Translations under genes and position numbers: made by a program
Assembly (NCBI GenBank): GCA_002451755.1
Contig: DKDF01000098.1
Location: 5,315-15,568 of the forward strand
From: Ruminococcaceae bacterium UBA6855
GTDB lineage: Bacteria; Bacillota; Clostridia; Oscillospirales; Acutalibacteraceae
Reading direction: 5' to 3'
Length of the DNA stretch: 10,254 bases
Shown: one piece after another, positions 6,524 to 10,254 of the stretch
Layout: each line of letters starts with the position of its first letter
Numbering within the stretch: the stretch's first letter is position 1
The notes under the pieces: generated by a model
What the model was told of the DNA's origin: nothing
Seen by the model: only the letters and a program-made list of their open reading frames with translations
Database searches by the model: none

Positions 6524-6850
6524 TTATTTGAACACCGTCTGCACGAGCAGCATATAGAGCGCCGTGCCGCCGCCGATGCTCAGCAGCGTGTTCTTCTTCC
6601 ATTTGTGCAGGACGATTATCAGCAGCACCGACAGAATTTCCGGTATGCCGTAGGTTCCGCTCAAAGCGACGTCTTTGAAGCAATAAACGACGAGCAGACC
6701 GATGGCGGCGCAGGGGAGCACCTTGCCGAGATACTGAACGAATTTCGGCGGAGTCTTGCCCTTGGGGAACACTAAAAACGGCAGAAATCTTGTCGCCATC
6801 GTGCCGAGAACCACTGCGCCTATTGTTACAGCCGACTGAACTTCCGTCAT
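6524..6850 (-). CDS. azlD: branched-chain amino acid transport protein AzlD
   Basis: The 108-residue product is a small hydrophobic AzlD-family membrane protein with about four transmembrane helices: roughly 7-27, 41-60, 68-84 and 91-106. RFLPFLVF (21-28) near the first helix and the short loop with PKFVQYLGKVLPCAAIGLL are typical of the family. AzlD partners with AzlC to form an exporter of branched-chain amino acids or related compounds in the cytoplasmic membrane. The frame is open further upstream to 7015, but that part is the azlC gene in another frame. The ATG at 6850 overlaps the azlC stop codon as ATGA and has AGGGAGGG upstream, indicating translational coupling. Its TAA is immediately next to the TGA of the converging MGMT gene. 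Confidence 0.9.
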   Translation of the reverse strand: MTEVQSAVTIGAVVLGTMATRFLPFLVFPKGKTPPKFVQYLGKVLPCAAIGLLVVYCFKDVALSGTYGIPEILSVLLIIVLHKWKKNTLLSIGGGTALYMLLVQTVFK

Positions 6851-7542
6851 ATCTTTTTGCCCTCCCTGTCCTCTATCTTTTTGCCGACGGCAAACGCCGC
6901 GACTATCAGCACCATCGCGGGCACTATAAAATATTTGCTGCCGAATATCGGCAGGCACACCGCAGTTCCTATCAGCCCGACAAGGGCGGGGGCGCGGTTT
7001 TCTTTTTTCTCCCACTGACCGAGGAACATCACGACGAACAGCGCGGTCATGACGAACTCGATGCCCTTTGTGTTGAAGTGAATAACATATCCGAGCAGCG
7101 AGCCGACGGTCGAGCTTACGACCCAGTATATTTGATTGAGCAGCGTGACAAAGAACATGAACCAGCCCTTGTCAACATCCGGCGGCAGGTCGGCGGTGCA
7201 GTTTATCGAGAAGGTCTCGTCGCACATTCCGAATATCAGATACGGCTTTTTCCAGCCCGTACCGTCAAATTTTTCGAGCATCGATATGCCGTAAAAAAGA
7301 TGGCGGGCGTTGACCATCAGCGCGAGCAGAAAGGCGTAAATGGGATTGAAATCGGCGAGAAGCAGGTTTGCTGTTACGAATTCCATGGAGCCCGCGAAGA
7401 TGAACATACTCATGAACATCGGATATATGAACGAAAAGCCCTTGCTGCGCATCAGAAGTCCGTATGACATTCCGAGAAATACGAAGCCAACGAGAATCGG
7501 CAGCGTGCGCGGCAGGGCGGCTTTGAATGCTTTGCGCCTCAA
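6847..7542 (-). CDS. azlC: branched-chain amino acid export protein AzlC
   Basis: The 231-residue product is a full-length AzlC-family permease with several transmembrane helices. Recognisable parts are ALPRTLPILVGFVFLGMSYG (9-28), FAGSMEFV (49-56), the NARHLFYG motif (78-85) and the conserved GMCDETF (105-111). The charged C-terminus ends in the cytoplasm or periphery. With AzlD it forms a two-component exporter for branched-chain amino acids. The start is TTG at 7542: GGGGAGA lies about 8 bases upstream and the protein begins MRRKAFKAALPRTLP as in relatives, while the first internal ATG would delete the first helix. The gene is divergent from an XRE-cupin regulator, which is a common arrangement for azlCD and suggests transcriptional control by it. 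Confidence 0.92.
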   Translation of the reverse strand: MRRKAFKAALPRTLPILVGFVFLGMSYGLLMRSKGFSFIYPMFMSMFIFAGSMEFVTANLLLADFNPIYAFLLALMVNARHLFYGISMLEKFDGTGWKKPYLIFGMCDETFSINCTADLPPDVDKGWFMFFVTLLNQIYWVVSSTVGSLLGYVIHFNTKGIEFVMTALFVVMFLGQWEKKENRAPALVGLIGTAVCLPIFGSKYFIVPAMVLIVAAFAVGKKIEDREGKKI

Positions 7543-7557
7543 TTTTTTTATCTCCCC

Positions 7558-7586
7558 TTGATTAATCCGCCGAAAGCTATTATAAT
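7558..7586 (+). promoter_or_regulatory. probable promoter of the XRE-cupin regulator gene
   Basis: TTGATT (7558-7563), a 17-base spacer and a perfect TATAAT (7581-7586) predict a start near 7593, about 80 bases before the ATG at 7675. It lies to the left of the azlCD promoter, so the two promoters face each other and their transcripts would overlap by about 30 bases. Confidence 0.6.
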
Positions 7587-7591
7587 ATAAC

Positions 7592-7656
7592 TGACAAATG
7601 TAAAATATAGCGGACTAATGTTTGATATATTATACGATTGTTCAACATATTTGTCA
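7592..7656. repeat. inverted repeat TGACAAAT / ATTTGTCA, candidate operator
   Basis: Perfect 8-base inverted arms lie at 7592-7599 and 7649-7656, separated by 49 bases (57 bases centre to centre). The left arm covers the predicted start site of the regulator gene; the right arm overlaps the -35 box of azlCD. This placement fits binding by the adjacent XRE-cupin protein at two half-sites or two sites, but binding is inferred. Confidence 0.5.
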
Positions 7657-7657
7657 A
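7629..7657 (-). promoter_or_regulatory. consensus promoter of azlCD
   Basis: On the minus strand TTGACA (7657-7652), 17 bases and TATAAT (7634-7629) match the sigma-A consensus at all 12 positions. Transcription would start near 7622, about 80 bases before the azlC TTG. A promoter this strong normally needs a repressor; the right arm of an inverted repeat (7649-7656) overlaps its -35 box. Confidence 0.85.
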
Positions 7658-7674
7658 TACGGGTGATGAATTTT

Positions 7675-8226
7675 ATGGATCTCGGCGCTGTTATAGCGGC
7701 AAATCTGAAAAGAATAAGGGCGAGCCGCAATCTGACGCTCGGTCAGCTCTCGAAAATCTCCGGGATAAGCAAGGCTATGCTCTCCGAGATAGAAAAAGGT
7801 GGCAGCAATCCGACGGTGAATACCGTGCTCAAGATAGCGGACGGGCTGAACGTGCCGTACACGAGTCTCATGGAGCAGAACGACGGCGCGGCAGATCTCG
7901 TGACGAGGGCGGACGCCGTGATGCAGACGGGCGAATCGGAGCATTACCGCGCCTACTGCTACTTCCCCGTCGCCGCGAACAGGAATTTCGAGCTGTTTTA
8001 TATAGAGCTTGACGCCGGGACTTCAAACATGTCGATAGGTCATCCGCCGCGCGCGCAGGAGTATGTCTATGTGATGAAAGGGCGCGTTACGATAAAAACG
8101 CCGTCCGGGATATATGAAGTAAATGCGGGCGACGCGCTGATGTTCGAGTCCTCCGCGGAGCATGTGTATATAAACAACGGCGGCGAAAAAGCAGAGTTCA
8201 ATGTCATAAATTACTATCCGGAATAA
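7675..8226 (+). CDS. XRE-family regulator with C-terminal cupin domain
   Basis: The 183-residue product has an N-terminal helix-turn-helix of the Cro/C1 (HTH_3) type at about 4-60, with TLGQLSKISGISKAMLSEIE covering the two central helices and PTVNTVLKIADGLNVP behind it. Residues about 105-180 are a single cupin barrel: ELDAGTSNMSIGHPPRAQ, EYVYVMKGRVTI (Glu129, Gly136) and GDALMFESSAEH (152-163). Potential metal or ligand residues are His123, Glu129 and His163. This family senses small molecules and usually controls neighbouring transporter or metabolic genes; here azlCD is divergent 132 bases away. The frame is open to an ATG at 7618, but GGGTGA (7661-7666) fits the ATG at 7675 and the protein then starts directly with the helix-turn-helix. 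ATG 7666 overlaps the ribosome binding site. A strong terminator follows. Ligand not known; a branched-chain amino acid is a guess from context. Confidence 0.9.
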   Translation: MDLGAVIAANLKRIRASRNLTLGQLSKISGISKAMLSEIEKGGSNPTVNTVLKIADGLNVPYTSLMEQNDGAADLVTRADAVMQTGESEHYRAYCYFPVAANRNFELFYIELDAGTSNMSIGHPPRAQEYVYVMKGRVTIKTPSGIYEVNAGDALMFESSAEHVYINNGGEKAEFNVINYYPE

Positions 8227-8230
8227 AATT

Positions 8231-8266
8231 AGCTCCTCCGTGAATTTATACGGAGGAGCTGTTTTT
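8231..8266. terminator. bidirectional terminator between the regulator gene and the secreted-protein gene
   Basis: A perfect 11-pair stem (8231-8241 with 8250-8260, 8-base loop) is followed by GTTTTTAT on the plus strand. On the minus strand it reads into TAATTTTATT. It lies 4 bases after the regulator stop and about 20 bases beyond the stop of the minus-strand gene, so it can end both transcripts. Confidence 0.88.
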
Positions 8267-8279
8267 ATATAGCTTTTAT

Positions 8280-9164
8280 TTATCCCTCTTCAACCGGCGC
8301 GTAGCTGCGGATGAATGCGTTGATGAACAGCGGCCCCATGTCTATCGCATGGAACACTGCGCCGTCCTCGGTTTCGAGCACCGTGATGCCCTCGCCCTCG
8401 CTGCCTTTTGTCAGGTTGCGGTCGAAGTATTTTGAAACTTCGCCGCTGACAGGGTCGATTTTATATACCGCCTGAGTGTCGTCGTTTGTCGCGGCGTAGA
8501 GCATGCCTTTGTACATCTCCGCGCCTTGAATGCTCCTGACCGTCTCGCTGAGCTTCACCGTTTTGACATATTTCATGTTGTCCGCTATGTCATAGAAAAT
8601 CAGCTCGTTCGCGTTCTTCGAGTGGTCGAGGGCGATGAGCAGACAGTTGTCGTTATCGACTGCGACCCACGGCAGTCCGCGCGTGTGACGGGTGTTGTCG
8701 AGAATATAATATCTGCCGGTGAATTTCAGCGTGTCTGCGTCATAGACCGCGACGACGGGATATTTCCAGACCTTGCTGTCCTCAAGCCCGGCGTAGATGC
8801 AGTTGTCGGCTTTCGAGTAGCTGATGCCGCCGATGTGCGCGAGACCGTAGTCGTCCTTGAGCTGCTGCGGAATGGCGAGGGGGTTCGACTTGACGCGCGT
8901 CTTGCCGTCGAGCTCGGATTTCGTCAGCCCCCATTTCGAGCTGAAATAATAATATTTTCCGTCCGTCGTGATGCCCTGCGAGCGCTCCGCTGCTCCGATG
9001 AGCAATACATTGACCTTTGACACCTCGGGATGCCTCTTTCCCGCGGAGAGCGCGTCGATCCCGAGAGTCAGGACGGAGAGAAAGGTCATGAACGCCGCAA
9101 GCGTGAGAGCGGTAAGGCGGCGCATTAATAATATAGCCTTTTTGAAAATTTCGATATACTGCAT
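8280..9164 (-). CDS. secreted or membrane-anchored protein with beta-propeller-like repeats
   Basis: The 294-residue product starts with a basic segment and a hydrophobic stretch (about residues 15-41, LTALTLAAFMTFLSVLTLGIDALSA in outline) that looks like a signal peptide or N-terminal anchor; a cut after ALSA is possible. There is no lipobox cysteine. The rest contains repeated short strand patterns of the propeller type: GITTDGKYYYFSSKWG, GISYSKADNCIYAGLED, VVAVYDADTLKFTGRYYIL, WVAVDNDNCLLIALDHS, GAEMYKGMLYAATND and AVYKIDPVSGEVSKYFD. Phrases such as YDADTL and KIDPVSGEV are typical of YncE-like or six-bladed propellers, but I do not recognise a specific family and see no catalytic motif. 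GGAGGG lies 7 bases before the ATG at 9164, which decides the start over the internal ATG at 9125. It probably acts outside the membrane. It is divergent from an LCAT-like hydrolase. Confidence 0.8.
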   Translation of the reverse strand: MQYIEIFKKAILLMRRLTALTLAAFMTFLSVLTLGIDALSAGKRHPEVSKVNVLLIGAAERSQGITTDGKYYYFSSKWGLTKSELDGKTRVKSNPLAIPQQLKDDYGLAHIGGISYSKADNCIYAGLEDSKVWKYPVVAVYDADTLKFTGRYYILDNTRHTRGLPWVAVDNDNCLLIALDHSKNANELIFYDIADNMKYVKTVKLSETVRSIQGAEMYKGMLYAATNDDTQAVYKIDPVSGEVSKYFDRNLTKGSEGEGITVLETEDGAVFHAIDMGPLFINAFIRSYAPVEEG

Positions 9165-9200
9165 AAAACGCCCTCCGGTTTGCTTTTGTCACATCTATAA

Positions 9201-9227
9201 ATTATCAAAACCTGAGTGATATGTCAA
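9201..9227 (-). promoter_or_regulatory. possible promoter of the propeller-like secreted protein gene
   Basis: On the minus strand a perfect TTGACA (9227-9222) is followed after 15 bases by GATAAT (9206-9201). The spacer is short; a 17-base spacer gives only TAATTT. The -35 match is strong, the -10 less so. Confidence 0.45.
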
Positions 9228-9279
9228 TCTTTTCTCGGCAAGTATCAATAAATATTTATCCGTCAAAGACTTATTTCTA

Positions 9280-9308
9280 TTGAAATTTACCCAAATATAT
9301 GCTATCAT
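9280..9308 (+). promoter_or_regulatory. promoter of the LCAT-like hydrolase gene
   Basis: TTGAAA (9280-9285), a 17-base spacer and TATCAT (9303-9308), with TG at 9300-9301 giving an extended -10, predict a start near 9315, about 27 bases before the ATG at 9342. Confidence 0.65.
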
Positions 9309-9341
9309 ATTCTGTACCTAATGAGAACGGTGGAAATTCAC

Positions 9342-10254
9342 ATGAACTCAGAATCAGAGCACGGATACCGTCCGTGCATAATAATACCGGGCATAGGGCA
9401 GTCGCGGGTGATAGAGACGGACGAAAACGGCGAAAAGCTTCGCAATCTCTGGCCGTTTGATCCGGATATAGACGCACTCGTCAAGTCGGTCGCCCCGTCC
9501 GCCGCGCGGATGATGCTTCTTCGGCGTGACTGCGGCTTTACTGCGGCGCTCGACAAGGCTGTGCGCGCGATGCTCGAACCGCTCAGCTGCACGCCAGACT
9601 CCATGAGAAAAGTCAGAGCCGAGGTTGTCGGCTATTATCGTCCCGTCGGCGAATGCACCGCGGGCGAGAAGAGATACATATATAAGATGGTGCCCCTCAA
9701 TGCGCTCGCTGATATTATCGGCGAAGAGAATCTTTATTTCTTCGCGTATGATATCTTCGGCAGGGCGGACGAAAACGCCCGTCTGCTGCGCGAATTTATC
9801 GCAATGGTCAAAGAGCAGAGGCAGTGCGAAAAGGTCGATTTGATTCCCGTCAGCATGGGCGCGACCGTAGCGGAAATGTACTTTGAGCTGTACGGCGCGG
9901 ATCAGGATGTCAAGCGCGTTATCGGCGTTGTCCCGGCGTATGACGGCTCGGATATCGCCGCCGACCTCGTCGCAGGGGATATCAATACGGACGACTGCGA
10001 TGCGCTGCTCGAAATGCTTCTGAGCCGGCGCGAGGCGGAAAAAATATCTAAACTGATGCATATGATGCCAAAGAAAGTCGCGGACGGCGCAGTCAGAGCG
10101 TTGGTTCGCGCGGCTTGCGAGAGCGTTGTCGTCAACAGCTCTGCGATGTGGGGGATAATTCCCTCGGAGCACTATCCCGCGCTTCGCGACAGGTATCTCG
10201 GCGACTCCGCGCACGATGCAATGCGCGCCGTGACCGACCGCCACTGGCGGGTCA
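9342..10254 (+). CDS. LCAT-like alpha/beta hydrolase, C-terminus outside the window
   Basis: The frame is open from ATG 9342 to the right edge, giving 304 residues without a stop. CIIIPGIGQS (12-21) is the strand and oxyanion-loop start of an alpha/beta hydrolase. LYFFAYDIFGRADENARLLREF (131-152) resembles the Y-D-W/F-R segment of lecithin:cholesterol acyltransferase-like enzymes. VDLIPVSMGATVAEMYFELYG (165-185) fits the nucleophile elbow with Ser171, and VIGVVPAYDGSD (193-204) fits the following strand where LCAT-like proteins read P..GS. In the elbow the first glycine of GxSxG is replaced (P-V-S-M-G). No signal peptide is visible at the N-terminus. The catalytic His is probably beyond the edge. 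GGTGGA lies about 7 bases upstream of ATG 9342; an in-frame ATG at 9321 lacks a ribosome binding site. Acyltransferase or lipase-like activity is inferred from the fold only. Confidence 0.72.
   Translation, partial: MNSESEHGYRPCIIIPGIGQSRVIETDENGEKLRNLWPFDPDIDALVKSVAPSAARMMLLRRDCGFTAALDKAVRAMLEPLSCTPDSMRKVRAEVVGYYRPVGECTAGEKRYIYKMVPLNALADIIGEENLYFFAYDIFGRADENARLLREFIAMVKEQRQCEKVDLIPVSMGATVAEMYFELYGADQDVKRVIGVVPAYDGSDIAADLVAGDINTDDCDALLEMLLSRREAEKISKLMHMMPKKVADGAVRALVRAACESVVVNSSAMWGIIPSEHYPALRDRYLGDSAHDAMRAVTDRHWRV

Noticed and set aside
6851..7015. upstream extension of AzlD to 7015
   Set aside because: The extra 55 residues are arginine-rich, lie inside azlC in another frame, and the ATGA overlap with a good ribosome binding site marks the real start.
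7618..7674. extension of the XRE-cupin regulator to ATG 7618
   Set aside because: This segment contains the azlCD promoter boxes, and the GGGTGA ribosome binding site points to ATG 7675.
9354..10244. 296-residue minus-strand open frame at the right edge
   Set aside because: The plus-strand frame from 9342 has a promoter, a ribosome binding site and alpha/beta hydrolase motifs. The minus frame has none and is rich in R, H and I.

Overview
The window looks like a piece of a Gram-positive Clostridia-type chromosome, with roughly 50% GC in genes, frequent ATA codons, and compact genes separated by strong intrinsic terminators. The support is an AzlCD transporter, a glycerophosphotransferase of the teichoic-acid polymerase family, an M3/PepF-like peptidase, GGAGG-type ribosome binding sites and near-consensus sigma-A promoters with 17-base spacers. 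I cannot name a genus. I see no mobile element, tRNA, CRISPR array, integrase or phage gene, so this reads as core chromosome and not as an island.

Left part (1-4400, + strand): the C-terminal end of an M3-family oligoendopeptidase. It is followed by an apparent three-gene operon made of a large GT2 / CDP-glycerol glycerophosphotransferase fusion, truB (tRNA pseudouridine-55 synthase) and a small helical protein of unknown function. A promoter overlapping the peptidase stop codon starts this operon and a hairpin terminator at about 4361 closes it. A second terminator faces the other way and serves a minus-strand TIM-barrel protein (4462-5145).

Middle part (5145-6170): the TIM-barrel gene and a flavin reductase-like gene are divergent. 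After the latter comes a stand-alone 5S rRNA gene with its own rRNA-style promoter (A-tract upstream, TTGACT-17-TATTAT) and two tandem terminators. No 16S or 23S sequence flanks it.

Right-middle part (6170-8270): a short MGMT-family gene (+) converges with azlCD (-) with no base between the two stop codons. The likely azlCD terminator lies inside the MGMT reading frame. azlCD is divergent from an XRE-cupin regulator. Their intergenic region holds two promoters that face each other, an inverted repeat (TGACAAAT / ATTTGTCA) placed on the start site of one and the -35 of the other, and a possible stem-loop at the 5' end of the azlC mRNA. Together these suggest that the regulator controls branched-chain amino acid export and its own expression.

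Right end (8230-10254): a bidirectional terminator, then a minus-strand secreted or membrane-anchored protein with beta-propeller-like repeats, divergent from a plus-strand LCAT-like alpha/beta hydrolase that runs off the window. The most useful leads are the azlCD/XRE control region, the embedded terminator and the orphan 5S gene. I did not find a clearly new multi-gene system.
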